Below are positions 46,890-59,731 of a stretch of 64,000 nucleotides of DNA, piece after piece. Both the position numbers and the translations under genes were made by a program. Source of the DNA: Lunularia cruciata (taxonomy: Eukaryota > Streptophyta > Marchantiopsida > Lunulariales > Lunulariaceae). Where the stretch lies: NCBI GenBank assembly GCA_948567375.1, contig OX419759.1, positions 33,705,493-33,769,492 of the forward strand, written 5' to 3'. The notes beneath the pieces were generated by a model that was not told the origin of the DNA, made no database searches, and saw only the letters and a list, made by a program, of their open reading frames with translations. Numbering within the stretch: position 1 is the first letter of the stretch; each line of letters starts with the position of its first letter.

Positions 46890-47600
46890 TGACATCATCT
46901 CAAGGAATTATTTGTGTATCTTTGCATGTAGATAACTTAATTATCCTTGTTACAAATTTAATCAAGTTTTTTATAATGGAAATATATACTAAAATATATC
47001 ATTTGAAGGTTTTTTTCTGTAATTTTGTATATGGATGACTTACTCATCATTAAGGATTTTTTATCTCTACACATCCTTCAAGATGAAGGATATAGGGATT
47101 GTGAATTCTTGTCTTGGTTTGGACGTAAGGACAACTTTCTTACATCAAACATATCTCATGTAAGCTATCATATTGACTTGATCTTGTACAAATAGAGAAT
47201 AGAAGAAAGTGAGCTCTAGAACACAAGAACTAAAATACTAACCTTTGATGAGTTGGAAGAAAGGTGGATGAGAATCTACACAGAAGATTGGTTGGATCTT
47301 CTATTTAGGACTACATCAAGGTAGATGTCATAGATTAGTCAGTTCAGGCAAGACCCAAAATGTCAATTTATCAGTCAACATGTGAGGCAGCTTGAAATCA
47401 GTTTATCTTATATGCAACCTGGTATTCCACTCTAGAAGAAAGCATTTAGGCATCCAACATCAGTTTCCACCTGATAAGGTACAAACAATGACGTTGATGT
47501 CATCTGGTGTTAGGAAAGGAGCAATTGGGCAGATTATTTCACAAAAGGTCTATCTACTGCTAAAGTCAAGAAGTTTTGATCATTACTAGGAGTCTTTTAC
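46890..47600 (+). mobile_element. Decayed Ty1/copia pol fragment (RT to RNase H)
   Basis: Two RT catalytic-site relics lie here: LHVDNLII (about 46930) and LYMDDLLIIKD (about 47030), the first being a duplicate of the one at 44330. MKDIGI and GLDV follow, then RNase H remnants including a CTAGAAGAAAGCATTTAGGC segment (RTKHIEIQ-like). The ending GQIISQKVYLLLKSRSF resembles the copia pol C-terminus. It is the colinear counterpart of 8470-9640 and is more eroded. Confidence 0.65.
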
Positions 47601-49190
47601 TACGCAGCTAGTACATGAGGATGTTAAAATATTCGCACAAAGCTGAACTATAATGAACAGCATACTGTAACAACATACAGCTTAGCAGCTTATCAATTCT
47701 AATATCCTAAGAATGGATAACCTTAAAAGTTCTTAAGGTTTAGAGTAAGTAGATAGAAGAGTGACGCAAGTGGCTATCATTTTAAAGAACTGCCAGTAAA
47801 GCTCATGAATAACAGAATAAAGATTTCAATGAATCAGTTGAGCACCATCCTACTCCATTCTCTCAAATGCTCATAGTTTGTAAAAAGACCACTTGAATCT
47901 TTCCTGGATTCATTGACATGACATTTTATCCTGTTTATCCTCATTTTTCTTCTTGATTCGGAGGTAAGGTTACAGATGAACCTCTTGTCTTTCTGCTCCT
48001 TGATCCTTTGATAAGTTTTTATGAATATTTTGAATCTCAGGTTCTCGTCCTTTCACCTGGCACGGTTAGACTTCGACCTTTAATCCAACGATAGCTTTTC
48101 TCACTACAACCCGGAAACAACCTCCGGCTTGGTCCTGCAGTTTGTCCCCAGCACAAACCATCCCGACAATCTACAGGATACCTTAGCTTCTCTTTGATCC
48201 TGCACCTCGTCCGAATTCCAGCTGCAGGTTCATTACTATCAGGCAAATTGATACAATTAGAAGGAGACTATTAGATGAATTCCTACTGTCAACAGTCCTA
48301 GATACAACAAAGACAGTCTGAATTGACTAATTTATATATAGAGAACATCTGCAAACATATTCGGATATATAGAAGGATAATTAGTAAGCATGATCAATAT
48401 ATACACGAGAGTGTGAAAAGTATAGCACGTTTTTTACTGCACGGGATCTAAAACCGCAACACATATATTTTAGGCTTACATATAAGGCTTATAAGGTAAC
48501 GCACACTCTTATATCAGCATGATCTAGACAAGTTGATCAACTGCAACTTTGTCAATGCGGACCAATATAACTAACATCTGCTAGTTATCTGAGGTGGTCT
48601 CATACGAACCAGATAATAGTGCATGCTGAGTGTGTCTCTGTCTGGCCTGTGTACAGAAACTGTTCTACTTATCTGTTCTAGATCACTTCTAAGTTTCTTA
48701 ACGCAACTCTTTATTTATTCTGCTTCTAAGTTAGTAGTATAAAGGCTGGTCGTTGTCACCTCGACACTGGAACTGATGTTTACTTCTGGAGACTAAGACA
48801 TGTACATGAAATACATGTTATCATGGTAGGGATGAAATCTGATTCTTACTAACTAGCCGTTCTCTCGAGATGAATCCAGTGAACAAACTTCAAGAGTGAA
48901 GTGAAAGGGAAGAGAGGATCCTCCTCCCTTTATATAGATGGGAATGTAGTTGGATCTCAGCTTATTACACCAAACATCTCTTTTCATCGCCATGTTAACG
49001 TCAACATGAAATTTTGCGTTCATTCAACCCATGTGGCGCCTTGCGTTTGGTCACCTCCTCCCCGGTTTGTCCATTTTAGACGGGAAGTACGCCATGTTAT
49101 TGACAGCGGAAAGTTGTTAGCTAACAGAACTGGAAGTTAAGGAGGAAAGATCGAAAGGCAAACAATTGACTGTTAAACAAGTTCATCGGG
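47600..49190. other. Copia 3' flank and unassigned DNA
   Basis: 47600-47880 matches the flank of the first copia relic (9640-9860). Beyond it no gene is recognised. A minus frame at 48246-48037 and a plus frame at 48901-49140 are open but anonymous. Confidence 0.35.
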
Positions 49191-49720
49191 GGAAGTGGAA
49201 CGTCTCTATCGGCCAGGTCCAGGTTTACACATGATGTCCGTGACCGCCAACAATCATGTCGATGAACACTCTTTGTTTTTGCACCACGTTATGTACAATG
49301 CAATTCATCTTAAATCTGCTGTACATGGAGTTTCTAGGTTATCAACTGAGCAGGAAAATTTCACAGCATTGACGAGAGCCATACAGAGAAGAAGTTGAAA
49401 TTTATGGCACCACATTGACACGAATGATAAGGCAACAACTACTGTAGAATGTCTAGATGAATAAGACTGCGATTTGATCATCGGAAGGTAGCTCCTGGTG
49501 TGCAAAAAAGGCTGGACTTCATACTTCGACTTTATTGTGAAGGAGATGTGTTCTTGCGCTCCAAATATCGTTTGCCATTCCTGCATCTAGGACCTTGATA
49601 ATTCTTAGTTTCCGCACCCGTAGCTGTACTGCTGCGAATCCATCTTTCAATTACGACTCTGGTGGGTACTTGTATCGGATCGGATGCATTTATGTCTATC
49701 GGAGTGGGTAGTGGGTATAA
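49190..49720. repeat. Tandem-module fragment (second duplication copy)
   Basis: It matches the second half of the tandem modules, from GGTCCAGGTTTACACATG to ACTGCTGCGAATCCATCTTTC. Only one copy is present here, against three in the first duplicate. Confidence 0.7.
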
Positions 49721-52397
49721 GGAGCCAATCCTCTCTAGCGCATTTCTTATATCCTCCCGGCCAATCGAAAATCTCGCTTTTGATATTAGCGGCGGTTTTA
49801 ATCCCCATGAATCTGGATATCCTTACTCAATTTCCAGTCAGACGGTGATCCAGATCTCAGTCCAGGCTTAAGTCCATCAGATGAGTGCTTCATCGGTTCT
49901 CTGAGAACGATTGTGTAACAGGCAGCCTCCAACGAGGATATGCTCATGACTCCTTATCTTATGACTATATCTCTCTGCCCAACATTGTCTCCAGTTTTTA
50001 GGATGCAGGGCAAAGATATCAAAAGTTGGATCTTGCTGCCATGCGTATGGCCACAGTCACATGCTGTCAAGCTTTCATCCGTTTTGAATGAAATCTCTGT
50101 TCTGGTTCTGATATAGTTGTTATCAGTTATACTTGAGCAATTGCTACCAATTAAACTTTATATATCAGCCCCCTTGTTCCTGAACATGGTCCCCTTATAG
50201 GGAATAGTCCTGCGACAACTTTTCTTACGCGTTGTATTGACAGATGAAACACTATGTCTTTATGAAATGCTAATTATAAGCGGGTATGGGTTGCAACTTG
50301 TAGAAATTAAATGTCACAGTGCTTGAAGGTTCCGTATGCAGTTCTCTAACTGCGGCAGTGTTAGAGAAAGATTTTCCAACAGTGGAGCGAATCTGTACGA
50401 ATAATGTGCAACTTGAGATCTCCAACTTGCAGTGTGCAAGTGTTTGAAGGGATCGTATACAGATCTTAAATTGTGCGAGTCTTGAAGAGAGACATGTCCA
50501 GCTTATCAATTGTGGACATCAACTGTGAAGTACGTAACGTTCACCTCATGGTTTTTACCTACTTCCGATTCGAAAATCGTTGCCAATTAGCTCACCGGGC
50601 ATTGAGCTCAAAATTTGATCAGATCTGGATACACTCACTGATTCCTTACATCTTAAGCCAAATTGGAGCCGCTATCCAAATTGAAGCTGCTATCGCTTTG
50701 GGACACGAAAAGAGAATCGATAATATAATATGTTGAAGGTCGGTAAGCAAGCCTAATGTCTTTCACTAGCTACTTTGATCATGAAGAAGAAGAGAAAAAA
50801 TTTGTATTCTAGATCTGGTCATTTACAGATTTGCAAACTAAATTGCTTGGTAGTGATAGTCCACGATAACGAGTGAACCTAAAGTTAATTTCCTAACAGC
50901 CGCTGATATGTGATACTGATACTGATACAAGGTACGAGGTAGACTTCATATTCAGATGTCTCTCCTATCTTGAACGAAATTTGTCCTTGTGATTACTTGC
51001 GGGAAAGTGTTTACTTGAGGAATTTCATCAAGAATAATCAGAATCGGTTCCCACATAGTAGAGTACCGTATCCTTCTCTTAAATATGCACCTCTGTGTGT
51101 ATTTTGCTGTAGTTGCTTATTCCAGATAACATCTTCTTGCTCAGATTTGATTGTAGAACTTACGGTAATGTAAGATTCAGGTGGCTTTGCACTGTTAATT
51201 CAAACACGAAGACTGTCTGTATCATATGCAACGTGCCATAAATGCTTGCGATCCAAGCACTCGGTAAATTAAGAAAGATAGATGAAAGTAGCTTTGTAAA
51301 CAGAAGAATTACTCATTCGTGTAACATACGAGCATTTCCACCTTTCTTTAGATCCTTAGTTGTTGAGTAAGAGACTGCGACGGATGGTGATCGTGTCTAA
51401 CTGTACAGGTGAGAGATTCGCAGCTGAAGACCTCGTTAGAACTATATTCCGACAACACAAGACGTTCTACTTACAAGGACTAGAATTTCGCCCAAGTTCT
51501 TGAAATAAGACCGCGTAACTCTTGGTTCTCCGCCTAAGTAAACAAGAATAAATCACTTAGGATGGTGATAGAATCCATCCAATCAACACAATAATACTGC
51601 CCATCTTAACTTGCTAACTTCCAGAACCAGCTAGAGACAATGGTTGATGGTTCTTCTATTTAGAATTTTGCAACATGCACATAGGAACTCCAACTAAGTG
51701 AATCGGTTATATATATTATCAACGATTCAATGAGGTTTGCCTGTATGGGAATGGTATCTCTTCCTCTGCTCTCAGAAGATTTGTCCGGCATGATGCCAAC
51801 GGGTAGACCAATGTCTGAATCTGGTGTGAAAGTTTGTCCATCTCAACCTCAGTTGCTTTTGTTCTGGTCGCGCCCATAAGAAGCCAGCCAGAGTGAGAAA
51901 TTCAAAACAAAGGAAAATCGAGATTCAGATGCAAATTTTACGAGGATTATTCATATAGGAGTTAATGTACATCACACGCTAATTCAATATATATGAGAAT
52001 ACGTATCCAGGATTGCAGCTGTAGCTCCGTACTTGCAGTTACAAGTTGACAACTCCGACTGCTCGTGAACAGCACAATTATGAACGTCGACGTCGATAGT
52101 AGAGGGATTATGGTTCTTACGCTGATCTTCACGATGTGCGTCTGGTACGGGGGAAGTTATGGACTTATCTTTGCAAATCGTATAAATGTCCTTCAGCTCT
52201 CTGAAATTGGAGTCACTCTCACTACTTACAGGCTTTGTAATTTTGATCTGAACGTACATGTAGGGCAATCATGTCAGGACTGTTCATAACAAATAATTTG
52301 ACCAAGCTATCCGTTCGAGCAGCACGTGTCTGTTCTTCTTATCTCTACTCTTAAGCCTGTACGCAAGTGGTAGCAGGCATATGTGTACAGATTGTGT

Positions 52398-53054
52398 TCA
52401 TGAAAAGCTTACATGTTGAACCTCATTCAATACTGTTAATCCTCTACATCTGCTGTAATTGAAGCTAAACCTTTGAATTTCCCTCAGGATCAGACGTTCC
52501 TTAGATAGAACCTGAGCACGATGCCAGCTAACCTTATTCAGACTTTCTACAGGAGATTGAGCTTCTAGGTCGCCTAATAATAGTCTTTGTGATGCAAGTC
52601 GTGAGATCCCACTGGTCCTTATAAGGAAGTCCGGGACTTTGCTTTTATCCTTGCTGCAGGTCACGGCACATCATGAAGTTAGATATTACCGTAGTGATGA
52701 CAAGCGAATGTAGCTATCTGTGGTCTTGCTGAAATACAAACGGATGCGAAAAGAAGCGTCAGGACCAGAAACTTCTGCATACAATTGTTGACAGAGAACT
52801 GCATTTCCAGACTCTTCCACCTCGCAAGACCGTCTAGATCTGTGACACAATCCGATGGATTGAGCCTTCATTCCTTCCTCCGGTTCCAGACTATCATCGG
52901 AATGAAAATTTATCTTCTGACATATGTCTGTGGATTGACCAAGCATCTGCTTCAACTTCGCCCTCGCTTCTGCTACTCGGTTCTCTACACTACGTAGTTG
53001 AAGCCGTCGACATATACTCCTTGAGACTTGACTTGGGTGGAGCGAATTGCCCAT
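52398..53054 (-). pseudogene. Unknown gene remnant, better-preserved copy
   Basis: Two minus-strand open segments, 53054-52686 (122 codons) and 52664-52398 (88 codons), lie close together in different frames and may be exons or a frame-broken exon. The first includes VENRVAEARAKLKQMLGQ and SCEVEESGNAVLCQQLYAEV. The second includes FLIRTSGISRLASQRLLLGD. Both are conserved in the partner block (27452-28200). No known domain was recognised, and any function is unknown. Confidence 0.35.
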
Positions 53055-53759
53055 CAGGTCTGCATGTTAGACCTCGAGAGCAAGTATATTCGTAAATTTG
53101 GTTGTACGGAACATTTGTCTAAATGAAATTAAATTCTCTTTGTCTAAATGAAATTAAATTCTGTGTGCTTCACAGGTGGCTTGTATTTCCAACAATCATT
53201 ACCAGTCGATAAACTCCTCAAACTCTTGTTAACATTTGCAGGACTCATATGGCCTATTTCTAAAGAAGAATTCCCCTACTTACACAAGTGCACAGAAGAC
53301 TAATTCTTTTAATGTCCTACGTACTTCGAAACCCCTGTCAGCGTGTGTGGTGGAACTTTTGAACGAAGAACTTTCTTATCTTTCGCAGAAGACAGGAAAC
53401 CGTAAGCATGAGGAAAGCGAATCCGTTCCTCGAGTGTAGGTGAGGATGTGCAAGTTGTGTTCAAGTATCGTGATCCAGAGCGTCAATCTGCCAACAACTT
53501 CATGGAGTACCTTTCTTGTAATTGGAAATGGTCTGATTAAGCAAACAAAATAGCTCCTACCTACATCATGACCAGATGTAGACCATGCTCATATGGTAAA
53601 TCCTTCGAGCCAGAAATTCATGCAGGGGAAGGATTGCACTTCCAATGTGTGTCTGAGAAATCAAAATCAACCACTTCTGACTTGAAGATCTATTTTCAGT
53701 GGTGAACCAGATGGAAACGACTCGTCCGAGCTCTCAACGTACTTCTCAGTTCGAATTTA

Positions 53760-54830
53760 TTTGAATTCTCAGGTCTGCCAGGAGGAGGACCTGGCCGCGC
53801 ATTTCAAACTGTGGAGAGCTGTCCTTTACCTGACCGCGCTCCAGCTGTTATATTCCCAGTTCAAACTCTTTCATCCCGTGGTGTGACTATCTGACCTAAA
53901 ACCCCCAAAGGAGAACTTTCTTGCGCAGAGAAACCTCTCTACATAAGTTCATAGTACTGCACAGCTTGTTCTTTCCGTCAGTATTGCAATTGTATCCACA
54001 CCGCTCTCAACGATCATGGTGGTTTTAGAAGGAGCTTTCCTGTTTCCATGTCTATTTCGTCAGTTACATAAGAGACAAGCCAATTAACTTGTGGTGATCC
54101 GGGATAGTCATTACAAGATAAATGGCTGGTGTAACTACCTTCCTCTTTCTCTCTTATCTGTTTCCGGGTACAGTGTAAAGAAATTAACGCCAAATTAACT
54201 TACCCCAGATTGACCCTTTTGCCCAGATCCGCCCCAATCACCTCCAAGTTCCTCCGATGCACGCATATGCTACAGTAAGTCCATGGTTTAGCTTTGCCAC
54301 TCATTCCTACCTGTCAACATATACTGTTGTGAGAATGTTCAAATTTGTGCGTCTTTTTCGCTTTGTGCAGTTGGGTCCGGTCCGTGCTTCAAATTGTCTT
54401 CTGGACCCTAATGCAGTTTCTTGCCCTTGTTTGACGATCTGACTTTCCGTCGTTTGAATTTTTACACCTCTTAGTTTAACACACAGGCGATCACACAGTC
54501 CTACATAACATGATGAGACGACCCAAAAGATACCTTATGAAGAGGGGCATCGGAATTGAAAGGCAAATTGATATGCAGGTGGATTGCTGCCAACTGGCTG
54601 CAAACAGAAAGATCTGGTGCGAATGTTTATTGAACCTCACTAGAATTGGTATATAGTCCTCTTTGAGTCCATGACGATAAAAAGTATGATCTAACAACTA
54701 CAGTGACAGCATATGGCAACTTTATGTCTGAAGAGTGTAGAAAGTTCTAACAAAGTACCCCAGGCTTTGATATTCCTGTTAAATACTAACTCAAAGGCAT
54801 ACATGCTAACATGGCATTTACCGTTACTTC
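53760..54830. other. Insert specific to block II copy B
   Basis: Block II copy A passes directly between the flanking matches (28800 to 28880). The insert shows no recognisable gene. Its ends were not resolved. Confidence 0.4.
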
Positions 54831-55344
54831 TTATAAGCAGAGGTGAACGACCTCACTCAAGCCAACCAAGAGGTGATCGCATTCCCGACAAACCTGAAAA
54901 TAATCTTCACTTTCTTCGGGTTTGGAGGATAGAGTTGACTACCGTAGTAAGTTTTTATTAGGCAGGCTGTGAGCGGGACATAATTGATTTCTATTGTTGT
55001 GAAACAGTGTTATGACAAAAAATAGACTAGTAACTCAATTCGATCGTAAGTTAACGAGACTCTGGAGGTTAGTCATTGCATTCCGGACATCAGTGGATAC
55101 ACAAGACTTGGATATGGGTTGGACAGCAATCAAACCCCATGACTCAGAACAGACGTTCTGATCAGTTTCACAATATTCACCACTCTAAATGAGTCTCAGA
55201 ATCAATACAATCAACTGGAAATACTGACAAGATCTAGAACAGAGCTTCAATAATATCAACGAAAAGCTTTATTTTCTTTACACAGGGAACGGTTTTACTT
55301 GGACCAGACTCATCAACCTTTAGTAGTCCAAAACAACATCATCT

Positions 55345-55926
55345 TCACCTCCAGGCGATCCTCCTCAGTGAGAAGGGTTTGATCTTCATGATACCCTTCT
55401 CAACTTCTCCATAGGAATCGGCAACTACCAGTGTCAAATCCCTAAGGGAAGGTCTCCTAATCACCACGCTGCTGCGAAAAATCACAAGAAGAATCGCTAC
55501 TAATCTCAACATATGAAAGTTAGGCGGAGCTGACTCAATCCAGGCACCATAGACTTTGGCCGTTGGTGAACCTAACGTAAACAGATAACCAACAATTGCA
55601 AAACTACACACTATCTTGGGAAAGACGGTCTTTCCCAGAGTCGTTGATTGGACGCAGATCAAGAACGTTACAAATATGAAGCTCAAGTAAAGAAACAGGT
55701 GAAGGGCCCTAGAATGTTTATGAACACCAGGTGTGTCCCAAGAAGAAGAAGATGATGATACAGAGGCTTGAATGGAGGACTCCGAGAAGATGAAAGTGGC
55801 CAGAGCAGACACCATCGTTTCTGTGAACAAGAGAAGCAGCATAACGCGCTGGTCCTTCGTCATCATGCGCCAGTCGGCGCACATCGCAACTGGCACGAGG
55901 AAACTCACCAGGATCCCCACCGGCAT
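55345..55926 (-). CDS. Hypothetical multi-pass membrane protein
   Basis: This is a 193-codon frame starting MPVGILVSFLVPVAMCADW. Hydrophobic segments lie at about residues 3-17, 28-46, 75-95, 104-122 and 138-155, suggesting four to five membrane spans; SVSSSSSSW forms a polar loop. I do not recognise the family. Compared with the pseudogene copy (29733 down), one base is missing just upstream (between 55940 and 55941), which breaks what seems to be the original longer N-terminus (GQYAEFLN-type). The frame may thus be the surviving C-terminal part of a damaged gene. Transcription is not evident from sequence alone. Confidence 0.45.
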   Translation of the reverse strand: MPVGILVSFLVPVAMCADWRMMTKDQRVMLLLLFTETMVSALATFIFSESSIQASVSSSSSSWDTPGVHKHSRALHLFLYLSFIFVTFLICVQSTTLGKTVFPKIVCSFAIVGYLFTLGSPTAKVYGAWIESAPPNFHMLRLVAILLVIFRSSVVIRRPSLRDLTLVVADSYGEVEKGIMKIKPFSLRRIAWR

Positions 55927-56500
55927 GTTGACGAATTCGGATACTGGCCCAAGATGCCTTCTTGGTCCTGGTGGTTATGGGAGCTTTGTACAGAGATCAC
56001 TGGTTAGCCCGCCACTTTTCGGGCTGCTTTCCGTTAGATGACCGTCTCACTACCACTGGGCGAGGAGAATTCCTGTCTTTGGACGTCGATCTAGCTCTTG
56101 CCCGACTCCCTTGCTTCGAGTTGCAGGCATTGTAAGATCACCGTCAACTCAATAAATCAATCCTTGTAATTATTTCTAAGTGATTTCCACATAGTATCCG
56201 TCAGATCTGTATTATCCATTGTCGTCGCTCTGAAATAGATTTGATTGTTGAACAATTTCTCAGCGTTGCTCCAAGGGTTCAATGTTACTATTTAGATGCT
56301 CAAGACTGATGATTCCTGGACATTGTTAGTGTCCCAAGCAAATCGTGTGTGTGGATGACACAGCGCGACGGGAAACTGGTAACAGATCCTGCGCGCTGAA
56401 AGCTCATCCTGTCCCCTCAATCTCTTCCAATTTGGCCGTGAATCGTCGTTTGAGGTCGGGATACCTCGGACAATCCTTACTTCCACTCTAACCCTGGCTG

Positions 56501-59290
56501 TTTGTCATACTGAACACATACGACATACGACGCACAACGCCAGTGGACATGTCCCTTCAATACTTCATCGGTGGCTCAATAATGTCCTTGTCTCAGCGGA
56601 CCTGATTGAACTGGACTTTTATCCGCCAAAGCGCATTCTAGTGTTTCCTATCTTTACGGTGCATGGCTGACTTGAATTTCCTCTCTGCACTGTAAAGACA
56701 GCAGCCTTTTGACTGGTCATTATTCGAACTCGAAGGTTGCTTAATTTGTACGAATCTGAAGTGCAAGCGCTTCTGGGTTCATCATACTGTACTGAAAATT
56801 ATGGAGGAGTTGGGTAGTGAATTCCAGTGAAGAATTGCCACTACTGGCTTCTCTAACCGGGCCAGCCAGCTGACAAACGGGACCTACACCCATATAACCA
56901 CCTTGCTTGCTCGAACGACGGTTCTTAGTAGTCCAAGCCGGCCACAAAAGGCTCTTAAACCTCAGAGTTCTCATCTTGCTCTCTTGACGATCCTGGACGG
57001 ATAATTGATATTCGTAACCTTAGATTTCAACGCCTCTCAGATTAATTGGGGTTTGATAGCTAAGCACATGTTTTAGGTCTACCTCAAGAAAGTACATCTC
57101 TTTTATGGAGAACGAGGGAGGCACTATGGTCCAGGAAAGATTGTGAACTGAAAGATCGAGGACTTGAGGATCGTCCCATCTGTTTGATGTATAGCCTGTA
57201 TAAAGAAGAGACCATTTCTCTATCCTGCTTGAAGTTTAGGTTTCTGCCAATATCTGGCAGAAACCTTGAACCTCTTATGTCCAAAACGCCTGTAATCAAT
57301 GCCTGTAATGGTGCTGACCAGAGAACACGTACTAGTCAATTTCTATCAACGTTTGATCAGTAATACTTCTGCAATGGTGAAAATATAACTGCATATCTAT
57401 GCCCGAGTGAACAACCTGATAAAGAAAAGGAATTGAAGTTCATCACAAAGAAAGGTCGTACCAATATCTTATATGGGGCCGTGCATGTAATAGCAGCCTG
57501 ATATGCGTGCTGATGCTACTTGTGTCCATGTCCTAGCCCTCGGATGTAGCTCCAGTCTGGCTGTCGAGCTCTTCCGAAGACCTCCCTGTCAGCAATTTAG
57601 GACCATGTCTAGTGTAATGGAAGGCTCAAAGAATTCAAAATATCTCTGAACTTTAGTATCATAAATCTTTGAATGAATGATCTACGTTCAATCTTTACAG
57701 TATTGTCCCTTGCAAATATTCTGAAATTGGCACTAAAATCCACATGTGCCTGGAACACAAGCTTTCGTCACACCATCTTTACATAACAGACTTGCAAGCC
57801 TATATATTTGTAAGCAGTTGTACCCAGTTTGATATATCTTTAAATTTACTTCTCTCTTGCTAATGTCTCCAAAAAGTCCAGTTGCTCAAACACCCGGTTG
57901 CTGCTGCGTAAGCCTGAAATTGTGACCGTATCCAAAGCAGGAATGGGAAAATCTGGAGAATTTAAGTATCCAACAATCTAGAAGTTTACAAACACCCACT
58001 CCAAAGGACCCCTCTATTCGGAGATTTGAGACTGCTGCAGGTGCCAGTCAGGATGCAGACCTTTTAATATGCAACCAACTGCTCTATGTGAGAAAAGTGG
58101 CCACTCACTTGTCCAAACGGGATTTATCGTTTTAGTAGTTCAAAGCTTTAGATTGGGGACAGTATACAGACCAACATACCGGAGGGTGACAAAGAAAATT
58201 GGACAGCAGTTTCGCAGAGGATGAATGTTGGAAACATAATGACCAATGTTAGCAGTTCTTACTATCTGGTTGAAGGTTCCAGCGTCATTGGGTTCTGGCC
58301 TCATTAGCTCCTAATTCCTTCGGTAAAGTGACTGTCACTTCAATGTAAGGTTCATTCTCATGTAGATGCTTCATGTTAAGTTTCATTGAAGGACAAACGA
58401 GATCCATGATGATCACAGATCAGCTCTAGAGCGGAGATTATTATCCGCAGCAGGTACCACTGAGACAAACTTTGTCTACAGTTATACCTCCTTGGCTTGA
58501 GCCTCTCATCCACTGACTCAGGATAAACTGTAGGACTTCTCTTGCATTACTTTCTACCGTTCCTTGAACAATCTTTGCTTCTTTTGCTACCCTGGCAAAT
58601 CGACGAATGTTATTCTGCCCCGAGAAACTAAAACAGCGAGCACACATTGTTTAGTTAACACTGAACTCCATATAAGAAGGTTTGTTAGTATCGCTGTCAC
58701 GAAACAAATCACAGTGACTACATAATCGAAGGAGGTTGAAGAGATCTTCCAACAAATCAACAGTGTTGCTAGTACAAGAGACCGAAGATATGGTAATCTT
58801 CTAGCAAATTACACTCTGATAATACACAACTGTATGCATGAGAAGATTTTCGCACTTTCTGCTTTGTGATTACTTGATACGATTTGTTAAATGAACAAAA
58901 TAGGATACCTAATTCAACCTTCAAAGCAACTTTCGACCACTAGTCTTAGAAAGTTGTATTCTGGAATATGGTTTTGAGCTAATTTTATATTCAAGTCAGC
59001 AATTTGATCTTTCTTATCTGATAAAATTGCCGTTTTATAGTTGGTCATCTCCAAATTCATGGAAAAAACTACTATAGTGACAAGACTTACTTTAAGTACG
59101 TAACCACATGTTGCAATGTTCTGTCTCGGGCATTTGCGAATTAGATTTAGAATGAATATAATCTGTATATGATGATCCAGGTTATAAAATAGAATGTCAA
59201 TACCCCCAACATTTTAGGTAATAATGTCGTATAGATTCGGTTCCAGCTTGGATCCTTCGTGTTTCTCCATACTACTGTGGAGGTGCGGTC
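56501..59290. other. Unassigned intergenic stretch
   Basis: No gene is recognised. The minus frame 58647-58441 (CFSFSGQNNIRRFARVAKEA in its first part) looks like it could be an exon but has no clear partners. A 12-bp perfect inverted repeat lies at 57238-57266. Confidence 0.3.
57238..57266. repeat. Perfect 12-bp inverted repeat
   Basis: AGGTTTCTGCCA (57238-57249) pairs with TGGCAGAAACCT (57255-57266) around the loop ATATC. No gene end is adjacent. Confidence 0.8.
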
Positions 59291-59295
59291 ACGTT

Positions 59296-59306
59296 ACTCA
59301 TATATA
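59296..59306 (+). promoter_or_regulatory. Possible TATA box upstream of HSP20
   Basis: CATATATAAG lies about 430 bases before the HSP20 start codon. It is a good TATA match, but the distance is long and no clear heat-shock element was recognised, so the link is tentative. Confidence 0.25.
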
Positions 59307-59731
59307 AGAGAGTGAAACGGTTTCAGTGTTCGGTATAATTTGTTTCACGAATGAAGGAATATGTACCTGGCTCCATCAAGGAGTCCTTTAAGAGTGGGTG
59401 CGTTATGGACCAGGAAGGTGTCAGTTTTTAAGCATCGGTAACCTTTCTGCATGTTCGTATTGAAGTCAGTAATCTCCAGAGTAAATGCGTTCGCGCTACG
59501 CGTGTGCTACTCCGTAAGGACAGTAGTACATTCAACGCCTGTAAGGGCATGATTCGAAAGATAGGGTTGACCAGCGGCACTAATGGATGCTTTTCGCCGT
59601 AAGGACAGGCGTTTAAACAAGGAGTTAGCGGTTCTGGCACATAGCGGCAGTGTAAATTTTGCTTTGGCACACTGCATCCTTCCCTGTTGTCCATCAGAAT
59701 TGATCCATTAACAGGCAAGATCCTTGTCACC

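Larger units (their letters stand above)
49600..56500. repeat. Segmental duplication block II, copy B (partner 24395-30400)
   Basis: This is the direct-orientation partner of the earlier block, with matches throughout at moderate divergence. It contains an extra 1.1 kb (about 53760-54830) with no counterpart in copy A and a 25-bp tandem duplication at 53114 and 53139 (TTTGTCTAAATGAAATTAAA). Confidence 0.8.
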
